Source: Tipula vernalis
Lineage: Eukaryota; Arthropoda; Insecta; Diptera; Tipulidae
DNA length: 64,000 nucleotides
NCBI GenBank assembly: GCA_958295665.1
Contig: OY282559.1
Span: forward strand, 256,374,461 to 256,438,460
Direction of reading: 5' to 3'
The stretch's first letter is position 1; each line of letters starts with the position of its first letter. The position numbers and the translations under genes are program-made. Shown here in pieces: positions 45,368-58,371 of this stretch. Under the pieces are notes generated by a model. The model did no database searches. It had not been told where the DNA came from and saw only the letters and a program-made list of their open reading frames with translations.

Positions 45368-45531
45368 ATACCCTAGACACACTGCGATTTAATAAAACCG
45401 ATTTAGTGAATTTTTCGAGATTAGTCACAGTGTGTCAACCTCAATTTTAGCTAATCCCTTTATTTTTCTATGGAATACTTAAACTAGTTTAGCTAAATCG
45501 GATTTATTAAACCACAGTCTGTCTAGGGTAT
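45368..45531. mobile_element. 164-bp MITE with ~40-bp inverted repeats
   Basis: ATACCCTAGACACACTGCG at 45368 is matched by the complement of ...CTGTCTAGGGTAT ending at 45531; the arms of about 40 bp share most bases (also TTTAATAAA and CGATTTAG). The interior is AT-rich. It adjoins the truncated integrase end of element 2. The TSD is probably TA or TATA; this is not decisive. Confidence 0.7.
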
Positions 45532-45599
45532 AACAGTGGATAGCCTTTGAATTTAAAATCGCCACAAAAGAATTTAGCGTACCAAATTTGTCATGTGCA

Positions 45600-46491
45600 T
45601 AAGGACATTTGGATAAGTCATCTTGAAATGTTAATATGTTATTATTAAAATTTTCTGTGGTTGGTAGGGGTCCTACGATGTCGAAAGCCACTTTTTGGAA
45701 AGGATAGCTCGATGTTCTGTTAGTTGTAGGGGGACTCTTGTATTTCTGTGGTTTTTATTTCGTTTACAAAGGTGGCACTTTCTTATAAATTGGTTAATAT
45801 CTCTGAGCATTTTTGACCAATAGTATAACATCTTGATGCGTTTGTAAGTACGCCATGTACCGGCGTGTCCGCCTAAATGAAGTTTATGGTATTCGTTTAA
45901 TATTTGTTGTCTTTCGTTCATATCATGTACTACTTTTATCACTGGTTTATTCATTTCGTCTAGCCGTTGTTTGGGGATTGGCTTGCCTGTACTTCTATGT
46001 ATTTTTTGTTCGTTAGTCTTATTTTCCCGGTTCTCTTCTTCATCTTTTCTACCCTTGTCTGTGCTCTAGTGATCGCTAGTTGTGTTGTGTCTTATCCTAC
46101 TAAGTGCGTCCGCGTTTGTATTTAACTTTCCTGATTTGTGCCGGATTTCAAAATTATATTCAGATAGCTTCAAATTCCATTGTAGTATTCCATTTGGAAT
46201 TTTTGTTAGGTTACCCGTTAATGGTTTGTGATCTGTTATTATAGTACATTTTCTACCATATAAGTACGGTCGGAAGTTATTTACTGCCCAATATATGGCA
46301 AGCATTTCTTTTTCGATTGTTAAATAATTCCTTTCGGATTTTCCTAGTGCTCTAATGGCGCAGGGTATTGGGAATTCTCTTGAGAGATGTGCTTGTGATA
46401 GGACTGCTCCTAAACTGTAGTTGCTAGCGTCCGTTGTAATTATAAACGGACGTGTCAGATCTGGGTATTTTAGTATGGGAAGGTTTGTCAA
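45600..46491 (-). pseudogene. Element 2 RNase H and truncated integrase
   Basis: RNase H at 46491-46066 is open: ITTDASNYSLGAVLSQ, IEKEMLAIYW, TDHKPL and NADALSR are kept. After a poorly conserved linker, the integrase zinc region GGHAGTWRTYKRIK...CHLCKRNK (45954-45780) and the first core strand FDIVGPLP (45690) are present. The homology ends at FQDDLSK, so two of the three catalytic acids are missing. Confidence 0.85.
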
Positions 46492-46499
46492 ACTGGTTT

Positions 46500-47205
46500 T
46501 CAGTGTTTCTATCGCTGTTTAACAGTCTCCAGTGGATGTAAAAATGGTTCCTTTTCTAGCCAGTTTTGTTAGTGGTTCCGCTATCAATGAGAAATTTGGA
46601 ATGAATCTGCGGTAGTAGTTTGCGAGCCCCCAAGGATTGTACTTCACGGATGTTCTTTGGTTGGGGAAAATCTTTCACTGCCTGTGCGGTATTTGGATTT
46701 GGTTTTATTCCGTTAGGGGTAACGAGATGACCAAGGAATGTGATTTCTTTTTTCAAGAACTGGCATTTTGTGCTTTGTAGTTTTTAATTGGTCTCTCTGC
46801 ATATGTCGAAAACCTCAGTTAGTTGTAAATTCAAAATGGCCATAGTCCGTACTAAAGCTATTTTGTGAGCATCTGCCGGTTTCATTTCAATTTGGTGATA
46901 TCCACTAGCCATGTCTAAAGATGAAAAATACTGTGCATGACCAAGTTGGTCAAGGATGTCACTGATATTCGGTAAAGGGAAAACAAATCAATCACGACAC
47001 GCCATCTTGGTTTTCCGTCTTTGCCTGGCTTTTTTGGAACAGCCAGTAATGGGCTGTTAAACAGGCTGGTGCTAGGTTTGATCTTTCCATCAATTAGCAT
47101 TTCCTGAATTTGTTTGTTTATCTCTTCCTTGTGTGTCTGTGGTAGTCGATACCTTTGTAGATGTACTGGCTTGGAATCTGTATATAGATTTATTTCGTGT
47201 TGCAC
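46500..47205 (-). pseudogene. Element 2 reverse transcriptase fragments
   Basis: The block 47205-46915 holds the linker QRYRLPQTHKEEINKQ and FNSPLLAVPKKPGKDGKPRWRVVIDL, the segment that element 1 has lost. Then the sequence around 46930-46790 shows motif A remains, and 46756-46556 reads EITFLGHLVTPNGIKPNP, the thumb region. The YLDD region is missing, probably deleted between 46860 and 46790. Confidence 0.8.
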
Positions 47206-47224
47206 TCCTCTTACAGTTGTTAAT

Positions 47225-48815
47225 TTATCTCCCTCTAAATAGAAAATATCTTAGTACTTCATGCATACCATTAAAAATACTTAGATTCTCTTGTATGTTA
47301 TTTGTTGTATCCAAATTTTCTGAAATTATTTCCCTGACTCGTTCCTCTCTGTCCTTTCTTTCTATTTCTCCGTTTTCTTCGGTGTTATAGTCGTATTCTG
47401 ACGTGTAGTACTGGTGTGGTTCAAGAAGTGTTTGAATATTATTTACCCGTGTGTCTCGGTTCATTGTGTTTGCTACTTTTATTTTCGCTCTACCATTGAT
47501 TGGTTTTATCAGCATTCTTAGTACCCATATACCTGTTGCTATTTCTCCAGCTTCATATATACTTATTTGGTCTGTGATTGTCTTTATTTCGATTACCGTT
47601 TCACTTTGTGCAGGCAGTATTATCGTGTTTGATGTCTGAATTTAAAAATTAACTAAATGTCCGTCAATTTTTAACTTGTTTAAACTGTACAGTATGTCCA
47701 CTTTGTACTTTTCGAAAAAGTTTCTTCCGATTATTCCGTATTCTGTTATTGGAAAATCGTCCTGTACTATGTGTAGCGTGTGCTTCATGGTTGAATTGTC
47801 GGTGAATTGTATTCTTGCATTAATTGCGCCTAGTGTCATAACTGTTCCTTTACCTATCCCTGTTAATGTTGTCTTTATGTCTGTATTCACGTCTTCCTTA
47901 CTAACATACTTAATTTTTAGTAGTGATACATCTGCACCTGACTCCAATAGTAGTTCTGGCCTATTTTTTCCTATCCGCGGTGATATCGTATCTCTATTGG
48001 TTCTATATCTTGACAGTAAGTTTATTGTCTTATTTGGTTTTAGGTCAAATAAGTCTCCTAGTATATTTACGTCGTGGTGTTGATCTTTTCTATATTCTAT
48101 GTTGAGTATATTTAAGTTTTGCGTTCTTTCGTTTTGTTTTGCTTTATCAATTGGGATCGTAGTGCCTAATGTCTGGAGAGCGTCTGGGCTCGTTTGTGTG
48201 GTTGAAAAAGTTATGTCACTTAAATGTTTACTAACTAATGGCTGAGAGTCGGGTCTCATAATTTTTAAATGTGTTTCGTCTGTCGGGGTTCGTTTGTATA
48301 CTTTCGTTTATTGGTTTGTTTCCAGTTTGCTCTGGCGCCTTATTTGTAAAGACGGTTTTTGGGTTAAGTCTGGCGACGTTTCTTGTTTTGTTATGTCTGT
48401 TGAGTTTTTGTATTGCGTTTTTTACTTTTGCTTCTTTGAGTTTTTGTAGGTATTCTGTCATTTTAAACACCTTTGTCTTACAGCTTGAGACTGCGTTCTG
48501 TGATAGTATTCTAAGGTTGATTGTATTAAAAAAAATATGCTGTATGTTAGTTCTTCTGTGTCTGCTGGGATTGTAGTCTGTGTATTTGCATTTTTTATTT
48601 TTTGCTTTTCTCGGTTGGCTTGAACCTTTCTTATTTTCCGTCGGCTAACTTTAGGATTTTGATTGCCTGTTACTGTTGTGTGGATGTTTGTGCTCATTTG
48701 TTGGATATATATTTCTGGGATGGTCCCCATTGGGAAAGTAAAATAATTTCCGTGTTCATTTTGTGCTTGTGTCTTATTTCGATTTTCAGGATCCAACTGT
48801 GGCGGCTCTCCTACA
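47225..48815 (-). pseudogene. Element 2 pol leader and protease
   Basis: The leader 48815-48458 starts GEPPQLDPENRNK in the -1 frame relative to gag, as in element 1. It lacks the 11-residue repeat array. Protease at 48259-47642 contains RDTISPRIG and LLLESGADVSLLK, where the catalytic Asp of the DSG/DTG triad is Glu, then GIIGRNFFEKYKVDILY. The linker to RT continues at 47515-47225 in another frame. Several frame breaks make it non-functional. Confidence 0.8.
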
Positions 48816-50330
48816 GCTGGTTGGATCCGTTGGAGTTTTCCTGATACTGCAGTTGTTCTTGTGCGTTATTCACATGATACCTGTCTGGTGGTTGCGTGGT
48901 TATTCTATTGATCTTCATCTTATCAAACATCTTTTCTAAACTGTTGTCTTGAGTTCCTTGGTTGATATAGTCTTTCGGTATTTGATTCTGGTTTATCCTT
49001 AGTTTGTTTCTACATTCCTCAAATGTATGCCCTATTGTGGTTTTACAGTGTGAACAGTATTTAGTTGGTCTGTCTCTGACGTAGTTTTGATTCATCGGTT
49101 GCCTATAATTATTGTATTGTTGCATTGTTTTCCCAAATCCGTTCCCATGATTCTGTGCATTGCTTTGGTGGTTGTAGTTATTTGTGGCCATGCGTTGTGC
49201 TGCATAATGATTCTGATTCCTATAGTGCTGGAATGTTGTTTGATTTTGTTGTGGCTGATATCTGTTTGTGTCTAGTGTCGTTGTTGTATAAATTCTCGGC
49301 TGTTGTCCCATTCGTTGCTGGTATTGTCCCTTCTCTTTTACATATTGGTTTATTGGGTATCGTGCCGTCTGTTGACATTCTTGCAGTCTTGTCTGTTGAC
49401 ATTCTTGGCAGTGTGGTTCTGTCTTCCACAGTAGTTACATGTTACTTGTGTTTTGAATGACTGTACAATTTGAGTTTCTGGTTGTATTTTATTCTCGGCT
49501 GAACATGTCATCGTCATTAATATTTTTTCTACTTCTTCTGTTTCATTTAGGATTTCATTTATGTCTTTTGCTCTGCTGATTAATACCCTCTCTTTTACTA
49601 TGTTATTGCTTAACCCTCTTTGAAATATTTGAGTTGCGTTTGCATTCAGATGTTTTTCATACGTGTCGTCAATGTTGTTTAGTCCATTTTTTTATTTTAT
49701 AACCTGTTTTGTATCTTTTCATTGCTTTAGTAATCCTGTATGCGTAGTCTCTTAACGATTCGTTGTACCCCTGTTTAATTTCTTGGAAATTCTTTTCTAG
49801 CTCCTGTAGTGTATATGTCTTTATATACATGTTCCTCAATGCGTTTTTTAATTCTTCGTAATTTTTGGGCTGTTGGTTGTTTACTCTGGTGTAGGCATCA
49901 TCCGTCAACCTGAATTTAATCAATCGGTCGAAATTTGCTTTTTCTTCTACTTTTGTCAATAGGCTATAAATCATGTCGGCTGAATCTATAAACCTTTTCG
50001 TGTCTGCTCCACTGAATTTTGGTACGCACGACGCGATCTGTTATTGGATTTGTTGCATGTTCATTTTTATTTCGTCTATGATTCCTTTTTGAGTTTGTTT
50101 GCTGTTGCCTCCTACTGTGCTTGTACTGGTTTGGGGTTTCTGTATGTTTGCTTCTATGTCTACTTGTTCTACTTTAATTATTATTGGTTTTGGTATATTT
50201 GGTGGGGTTTCACTACGTTCTTGTCTTCCTTTCTGTTTTTCGTCTCTTCCTCACTTATTGGTTTCGTGGGAATATATGCAGGTATGATTAGAGGTTTTGT
50301 AGGTTGAATGCGTTCTTCTTGTTATGTTGG
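48811..50330 (-). pseudogene. Element 2 gag
   Basis: The C-terminal part 49311-48811 is Q/N-rich with a zinc knuckle CSHCKTTIGHTFEEC (CX2CX5HX4C) and ends NSNGSNQL, like element 1. The capsid region appears at 49974-49669 (RLIKFRLTDDAYTRVNN, YNESLRDYAYRITKAMKRYKTGYK). The N-terminal third to about 50330 is broken by stops. The first knuckle is not intact. Confidence 0.8.
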
Positions 50331-50603
50331 TGGTTCTTCTTGATTTAATATCTGTCTGGTAGGTGAGCGTGGCGTCTTGTTGGATTTTGGAAATATTCGC
50401 AATTGTCACCTTTTTTTTTCCTATATAACTTTTTGAAACAGAATGACCTATTGGCTTTGGGGTAATTTGCTAATCTTTGTTTTTAGGAAATTAGGGGATC
50501 TTGACCCTATTTTACTTTTTTGTTTTTATTTCTAAAATGTAGAACTGTTTATTACTAGCCTGGAGTTTTTACCGTCCTAAACTTAAATCTATTCGCCACA
50601 GGT

Positions 50604-50621
50604 ACGAAAACTACAGCGCCA
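50604..50621 (-). other. Primer binding site of element 2
   Basis: The minus strand TGGCGCTGTAGTTTTCG lies two bases from the LTR end (LTR begins at 50624 on the plus strand). It is nearly identical to that of element 1, so both used the same primer. Confidence 0.7.
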
Positions 50622-51512
50622 TATGTTTTGTGGCTTTATTTGTGTCTTTTGGACGGGTATTCTACTTTTGATTACTAATTTGAAAATGATTACGAGTGTG
50701 GTGTTACCGATAACATGAGCTTGATGAGTTTATTGGTTTATATATTGCTATAAGTTGTATTCCTTTATAGTTGATGCACCTCGAGCTTACCTCCGGTGGG
50801 GGCTATTACCAAGGTGGCCAACTCACAGTTAGAAATGGGACGCCTATTTTAACCCCAAACACTATCTTAAAAAGGGACCGGGTCAAAATGATTGTTAAAT
50901 GTAACTCCTAATTAGGAAAATTGGTTTTCTGATGAAATACCTCCAAAAGGAAGTTAAAACATTAAACTATCACAATAAGTTAGTTAGATGTTTTGTGAGT
51001 TCAATCCAACAACATACTTTCGCAAAATATGACAGTTTTGGGAGTACAAATCATTAGCTCGTTGGTAATGATTTTATTTCATATTTAGAGTTAATAAAAC
51101 TACAATTTTTTAAGGGAACTCCCAATTGTTCTTTGAATTTATCTCATTCAAGTAACTAGATTTAACAACGTAAAAAACTAGTTTAAGTACATTTAGGAAT
51201 TGGAAAGTATGTTTTCACAGAGTAATACGTAACACCTCAAAAAGCGTTTAATCAATTCCTTAATATTCTTGATGTAAACTCCAAAAGAGGAAAACATTTG
51301 GCTGTAAATAGGTAGAAGTACTTATTTAGGTTTAAGTAGTTAACCCTAAACATTTTTTAGGAATAATAATAACATGTTCGTTAATTTTTTAATTCTTTAT
51401 TAATTTAAAAAAATTGTCTTAAAATTATTTTATAAACATTGCTAAATTAAATTAGATAGGTATATTTCGTTATTCAAATTGATTTTTTCAAAACATATTT
51501 ATATTCTATACA

Positions 51513-51585
51513 AAGGGAGAAATTATCGAGAAATTTTGCAAATTTCAGTTCAGAAACTTGGAAATTTCTCGATAATTTCTCCCTT
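51513..51585. repeat. Perfect 24-bp hairpin
   Basis: AAGGGAGAAATTATCGAGAAATTT (given here as arm 51513-51536, key core GAAATTATCGAG) is exactly complementary to 51562-51585, with a 25-base spacer. It may be a tiny MITE. Confidence 0.85.
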
Positions 51586-54484
51586 CGTAAAAAATAATTA
51601 TTTGGCCAAGTACCGATAAAACCTAACATTTCCAAAAATATTTATATTCTGTTTGAATAGTATGAATTTTTAACAAAGTATTTTTTTTTTTATTTATTTT
51701 AAAATAGTTTTTAGAAATATGAGCTTCTGTGCTCCAATTTTCAATCATTAAGAATATTCCATTATTTATTAATTCCGAATTCCGGTACACCGAAAATAAT
51801 GAAATGACCCGAAACAAATTTTACAAATTAGAAAGTGTTACTAGTTCGAAAAATTGAAATCAACTTTCAATTCATTTATTAACTTAAATATATAATTTAT
51901 TTAGTTTATTTAATTTATTTAATTGATCTATTAAAAAATACTGTCTGTAAAATTTCCAAAAATGTTTGTTTGTTTTCCGAAGATGCACAATGGCGCGAAA
52001 TATAAAAAAATAAAAAATTCTATTTGTTTATAATTAAAAATCAAAATAAGAGTATTCAATATATAGTTCAATAATAAGATTCGATCACAACTAAAATTAC
52101 AATATTTTATCGATACCGGTCCATTTCTGCAATTTTTTGTAAATTCACATAAGCTTTCAGAAAGGCGCTCATTATCATTAATGGATCTGTTATTTTTTCT
52201 ATCTTTATTAACCTTTTAGAATACTATTTCCAAGGACATGGAGTGAAAATTGCAAATATTTTCGTAAGTAGAGACATTCTTGTGGACATTTAAAATATGG
52301 ATATAGCTGTATCGATATTTGAATAAATATAATGAAATTATGAACAAAATATTATGTTATTTTAAACCAAACTATTTAAAAACCTAGGCTTACTACCATA
52401 ATTGAATTATATATAAATAATAAAAAACTTAATGATATCACAATAACAAACAATATTTACATACTGTAGTTTCAATATCTTGCGTATAGTATGTTCCTCT
52501 GTAGTTTCGTCTTGCAGACACGGAAATATACGGATGGCGGATTTAGCTCAGACTTTAATTCTATCTTAAGTCGTCAGGAAATAATGTTTTTTGTAATTTT
52601 ATAGTAACTGCTACCATTAATATCAATTTATTGATTTTGAAAGTATTGTTCCAAACCCTGTAATAAAAGTTTAAAAAAAATGAATGAATACAGAATATTG
52701 AAAAGAAAAATGTAATCAGAATTTTTTTCGATAAAATACCCTAAAATATCGAATTAATTTTTTTTTTTTATTAAAGAAACATAAAAAATTAGTAATATTT
52801 GTTGACAGTTTTAAAATTTTTATTTAACTGAAAAAGTCTTAAAAAACAAAAAAAAAACAAAAAGAGCTCCAGTATCAGAAAGTATGCCGAATTTCCTTAA
52901 ATTAAAAATAAAAAAGAAAAAGAAATTATTTCGATATTCGACAAAGATGCAAACGTTTCAAAATACGGTATTTTTTCGAGAAAAAAAAACGGTGCGGTTT
53001 ATAAGTATAGTATAAACAATAAATAAATATGAACTAGTATATATTCTTGGTTGTTTCGTTAGTCGGAAATGCTTTAACAGGTTTTTTCCTCGCTCGAAGC
53101 TTGCTTGAGATAAAGAATTTTTGCTGTAAAATTTGGTATTTCACATTTCAAACACAAACTGGAAAACAACTATTCCAAATTTAATATAATATACTAAACG
53201 AAAACAATCTTTTTTGTGGTCTTAAACAATGTTTTAACTGAGAAATTGATTTTTCATCATGAAAGCAGCGGATTTTCCATATTTCTTAACATAAGCATTC
53301 TTTTGTGACCACAAAAAAGCTTTCTCAATAAAACCGAAAAGATTTCCGATTAGTGAGTGTTTATTTACATTGTTTTGTTTATTTAAATGGCAACTTCCTG
53401 TTATAATTTAAATTTGAAATATGAACCAAAGTCTTAAGCAACACCTGAATTATTTGAACCCAGTTTCAAGCAAGTCGTAGATGGGGCATTTATAACTAGA
53501 GCACCCTTGATAAATAAACATTATAGTGAACATAAAATAACATATTACCTTTTATAATAAATTTCTTTTTATACTTTTTCGTTCCGTTGCCTAATTTTAT
53601 GAACAGTCACTCTAGACATTGTTGATAATGATGATGGTGATTATTGAGGAGATAATGAGGATTTAACCAGATACAACAAAGCCGCAGTTTAGTCCATTAA
53701 TTAGACATCGTTGTTTATAATATTGTATTGAGGAGATATCCAGACACAGTATATCCTTTTGAAAGTCTTGCTAAATAAATAAAATGTTAAAATTTATTAA
53801 TAATAAGTTTATTAAATATAAAATATTTGTTTATATTCAGGGTGCCCAAAACGCACTTCTTCCACTTCACATTCTGGTGAAGGTTGTACCACATAACTTT
53901 TAATAAAAATCTCAATTACGCTATATGCCTATTTGTGATCATAAATGCGGCAATTGGGGTTTTACTGTAGAAATTAAGCATATTTTGTAACATTAATCTT
54001 AAAAAGGCGAAAAAAATCTTTAAATTTTACAAATCATCTCAATTTTCCTTCAAAATCATGTTATGTAACCATGTATCTCAAATTGAACCAAAAATTGTGT
54101 AAATAACCTTAAATTAAACAAAAAAAAAAAAACAAAAAAATTTCTACAATTTTCATATGTAAACATAAAATTGAATGGTGAATATAGTATTTAATCCTAT
54201 TTGCGGGCTAAAGTGTACTTATTGGGTACGTCGCCAAAACAAAGTAAGATGTATATTTTTTGAAAACTTTTCGGTGCAAGTCAAATTTTCTCGGGAAATA
54301 TCCTTATTTTCCGGGAAAATTTTCATTTTTACAATTTATTAATATATTTTGATGTAGGATTGTGTATTGACAGATTTCCGAAGGTGCAAGCTATTTTTTC
54401 TGGAAAATTTTAGCATTTTTCCGTCAAAATCTTGCAATTTTTTCAATTTTTTGAAAATTTTAAATACAAATTTTTACAGCAAGT
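51586..54484. other. AT-rich interior without genes
   Basis: No coding region. A 13-base inverted pair, CTTTTTTGTGGTC near 53210 and its complement near 53308, is the only structure I noticed. Confidence 0.35.
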
Positions 54485-54979
54485 ATAAATTCTAGGTAAG
54501 GGGGGGGGGGGGGGGGGGTTTGAGGCCGCCGGCTCCCATTTTTTAAGGTATATAATGAATAAAAATTATATTTCAAAAATTATGTTTCAAAAACTTGCAG
54601 TTAGCAAGCATTTGTGGTACTATCAGAAGAAGCTTTTCATAGCATTTGTATTTCTATCAGACGAAGCGATAAAAGCGATATATCTCTTTGGTCCGTGCCT
54701 ACAAGGTTGATAAAGCAATATTGAAATAGGAAAAAATAAATTCTAGGTAAGGGGGGGGGTTTGAGGCCGCCGGCTCCCATTTTTTAAGGTATATAATGAA
54801 TAAAAATTATATTTCAAAAATTATGTTTAAAAAACTTGCAGTTAGCAAGCATTTGTGGTACTATCAGAAGAAGCTTTTCATAGCATTTGTATTTCTATCA
54901 GACGAAGCGATAAAAGCGATATATCTCTTTGGTCCGTGCCTACAAGGTTGATAAAGCAATATTGAAATAGGAAAAAATA
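54485..54979 (+). repeat. 251-bp tandem duplication with poly-G tracts
   Basis: The unit starting ATAAATTCTAGGTAAGGGG at 54485 starts again at 54736 and runs to about 54979 with hardly any differences in the readable part. The G-run is about 19 in copy one and 9 in copy two. Both contain TTTGAGGCCGCCGGCTCCC next to the G-run. Confidence 0.9.
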
Positions 54980-57171
54980 ATAATTTTTAAAAAGATGATT
55001 TTTATAATAAAAACATGTGGTCAAAAAATATACATCTTTTTTGATATTAGCGACATAAGCAGCAAGTATCACTCTTATTTGAATTATTTTGATCAAGTAG
55101 TATTTTAATAATATAGAAAATTTAAAAATACCAAATTCACAGTATGTATAACCTCAAATAATTTCACAGAAACGCACCTCAATTATTTAGACAAACCCGC
55201 ATGTCTTCTATCAGTGTCTGTTTGCACTACCTCGCGAGTGTCTAACAAAACATTTAACAGTCACTTTTATTTTTTGTACACGTGGTCACTTATCTAGATA
55301 CTTACCTAATTAAATTACACTTGAAATAAAGGCTTTTCCCGCTCACAAAATTATAATTTATGTAGATTTCCACCATCACCATTTTCCACATTTTTTTTCA
55401 CACAGTTTGTTTCATTATGAACCTTATGCAAGGAAAGATAAAACCATAATGATTTGTGTGATCGACCGTCAATCATCGGCTACTATTTCGACACTTTATT
55501 TACGAAATAATATTAAAATTACTTCCGATTCCAAATATGGTTTCTTTTTCGGGGTAACAATATTCCTTAACTTTAAAGGATTATTATTATTAACTTCATT
55601 TGGGAAATTTCACTTTATTATTTCCATATAAGAGACATTCTTAGCGCCAAAAAATAAATGTGTGAAATGGATCAAAAATATTTCTATATGTCATGTTGTA
55701 AATCAATTAAACTGCATTTCTTATATTTTTTACCAAGTTGATTATTTGTAAAAGTATGAATGTAAACAGAAATTGTTTCGTTCGCAGCCATACGTATTAT
55801 TACTGCGGGCAAAAATTAAATTTTCTGAACTATTGGCGAACCAAATTTGTTTGTAAGAATTTGTAACTGCTGGAAATTATTCTCATACGTTAGGCTGAAA
55901 GGGGTTTGTCGAACTATACATGTTTCAATACGGATCGTTGGCTATAATTTCTTAATAAAATTGTTCATTTGATCAACTTTTTTTGATCAAAATCCAAGTT
56001 TGTATACCATCTCCAAGTTCACGATTTTTTTTTTTTTGTATCTTGGACGTCATCTCGCGGGCAGCTGTTTGGGCTTCGTTGCATTAGTATAACTTCAGAA
56101 CGATTCATTTTTCGAACGGTTAGGGTCTCATTGTTTAAGATGATTAAAAAGCGACTGCATATTATCTAGTATGTCAGTTGAACTAATCAATTGTAATTAA
56201 TAACTACAGCACCCGCAACTTAAGTGGAAATAATCGCCACAAGTATTTTGTCACAGCTGATTAATTTAATTGTTTCTTAAATATACCAATAAGAATAGTC
56301 ATTTATAAAAGGTACATTTTAAATTGAGAGTCAATAAATGAAACAAAAACAAGAATTTGGAGAATTGTCCAATCCAATTACTAAAAGTAAAAGATTTAAT
56401 TCAAGCTTAGGATCGTATACTTAATAACTTAGTAATTCGCAATTTGACAAAATATTACTACCCGTGCGGATTATTTATGTAATGCAGCTAATTAAAGATT
56501 TTCGTAAGGTCTTTAAGTAACTTTCAGCAAGACAAGCTGCGACTTAATAGAGCGGTGCGGTTTATAAGGGAAAACATGGTAAATAAAATTATATTTTAAT
56601 TTATATTATGTGTATGTAATTTTGGTTTGTTTGCACACTAGTGTGTTCAGTTTAACAATTTTTTGAGTACGCCAAAAGAATATTGTTTTTTAGTTCCAAA
56701 TTAGAAAAATATAGGTAAAATATGCACATACTTTAGCTCAAATAGTCTGTGAGGTAAATTATAATGCGAATTACCCTTATATTCTTTTCTAAAATTACAA
56801 TCAAAGCACATTTAATTGATATATAGTGCATACTTATAAAGAAATGTGGACATTTAGTAAATACTTTATGATACATATTGGAATTAACTTATCAAATAAT
56901 TAAACTAAGTTAAAATTACCATTAAATTGAAAATAATAAGTACTACAGCAAAGTTTTAAGAAATTGGAACAATCTTACGGAAGTACATTATTTCTAATAA
57001 TAAACCGGTGATAAACTTTAACTCCTGAGTAGTTTATCAACTTTTTGGGGTAACTTCAATGAAATTTTTGGAAATATATTTTAACTACTAAGAAAAATAA
57101 TAAAATTAATTTTGAGACAGAGTTAACTTAATTGTAACTCCCGTTGATCTTAACTCACAGTTTGGGAAGAA
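54980..57171. other. AT-rich interior without genes
   Basis: No coding region or strong repeat was recognised; isolated short frames (for example 55407-55631) carry no known motif. Confidence 0.35.
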
Positions 57172-57190
57172 CGTCCCATTTCTTACTGTG

Positions 57191-58371
57191 TACAAAGTTT
57201 CTGTTATTCCTGTTCATTCTGAGTCTAAAAGGTCTATTATAAGTTGTGTAGTTAATTGCACCATTGTTAGTAAAGTGAGGATACTTAATCAATAGTCTAT
57301 TAGAGTACACACTGAACTAATAATTAAGCCTGTTGCCCATTTAGTTAGTTGATGAGTATACTTACATATTGTTTCTTGAAGATCTCCAAAATAATCACGG
57401 CAATAGTTTTCGGTTAAAATAACTACAATGTATTGATTCATTATTAGGGTAAAGTTTTGGTTTTTATACAATTTTTTTGTTATATGTTACACCAACAATT
57501 TTGGTGATTTTACATTTATATGACCGATTTTATTTAAATTTTATTTCGAGAAGAATTTGCTTATCTAGTGTTTTACTTCGTACATTGAATTTTCCATGTT
57601 TTATATTATTGTGTAAATTTTACTTAACGCCTGATGTCTATATGATAAATATTTTAGTGTTTTGCTTCGCCTGAACGTTTCGTGTAAAATTTGTATGTTT
57701 AATCACCGAAATGTAAATTATTTGTTTTCTACAATTTAAATGTCTCTTAATGCGAATACAATATGAATCTATATTTGTGTTACATAATTTTATATTTTAT
57801 ATTTTATATGTACATACTATATGTGCAGTATAGTCTTATTTATGTGTTACTTTGCATTTTGTAAGAATATTATTATGTGAGGTTGGCTTACCCAACACTA
57901 TCCAAGACAGCGAACAATAGCCATAGCATCTTCAAAGTGTTCTGTGTAATATCGAGTTGAACTAGGGAATGATGATCGGTAGTATTACTTAGCGAATGTG
58001 TTGAAAAAGCGGTTAACTCCGGCGTAATTGTCGCTGAAAAGTTTTCTGTTTCGTATTCATTAGACCATTCATCGTGAAACCACAGCATTGCCAATATTAG
58101 CAAAGTTTTTCTTGATCAGAGTAGTTTATTTCCATTTCAAATTTTTTACATTCTTAATTGTTTTCAAAAATTTTTTGTTACAAAATGGGTAAGAAAGATA
58201 AGAAAGTGTGATGTGTCAACCCATACGAAACTCCATATTTAACGACTAAACAGTTTGGTTTAAGAAAGATAACTCTACAAATGCAAGATAAGTGGTCTAA
58301 TCAGTACCCATCTGTGACCGAAGGAGGACACCTTTGCTGGAAAAGTCACACCTCAGTTCACTAAGTCATAA
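57191..58371. other. Unassigned stretch
   Basis: No recognisable gene. A frame on the minus strand (57888-58103) has no similarity that I can name. Confidence 0.3.

Larger units (their letters stand above)
45532..50823 (-). mobile_element. Decayed Gypsy retrotransposon (element 2) related to element 1
   Basis: On the minus strand it has an LTR remnant (from 50624 up to at most 50823), primer site TGGCGCTGTAG at 50621, gag, protease, RT, RNase H and the start of integrase. Protein blocks are close to element 1 but frames are broken in many places. Integrase homology stops after FQDDLSK near 45612. There is no 3' LTR. The right LTR portion is cut by the unit that begins at 50824. Confidence 0.85.
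50824..57190. mobile_element. Candidate 6.37-kb non-coding element with CACAGT-type inverted repeats
   Basis: CACAGTTAGAAATGGGACG at 50824-50842 matches the reverse complement of 57172-57190 at 18 of 19 positions. Short motifs such as GTAACTCC, GGAACTCCC and TTAACT recur inside both ends, as subterminal repeats would. No transposase-like frame exists inside. Target duplications are not evident, so an alternative is two independent copies of a short element in opposite orientation. Confidence 0.5.

Noticed and set aside
53210..53321. Inverted 13-mers CTTTTTTGTGGTC and complement as a MITE
   Set aside because: The match is short and A/T-run dominated; nothing beyond it pairs.
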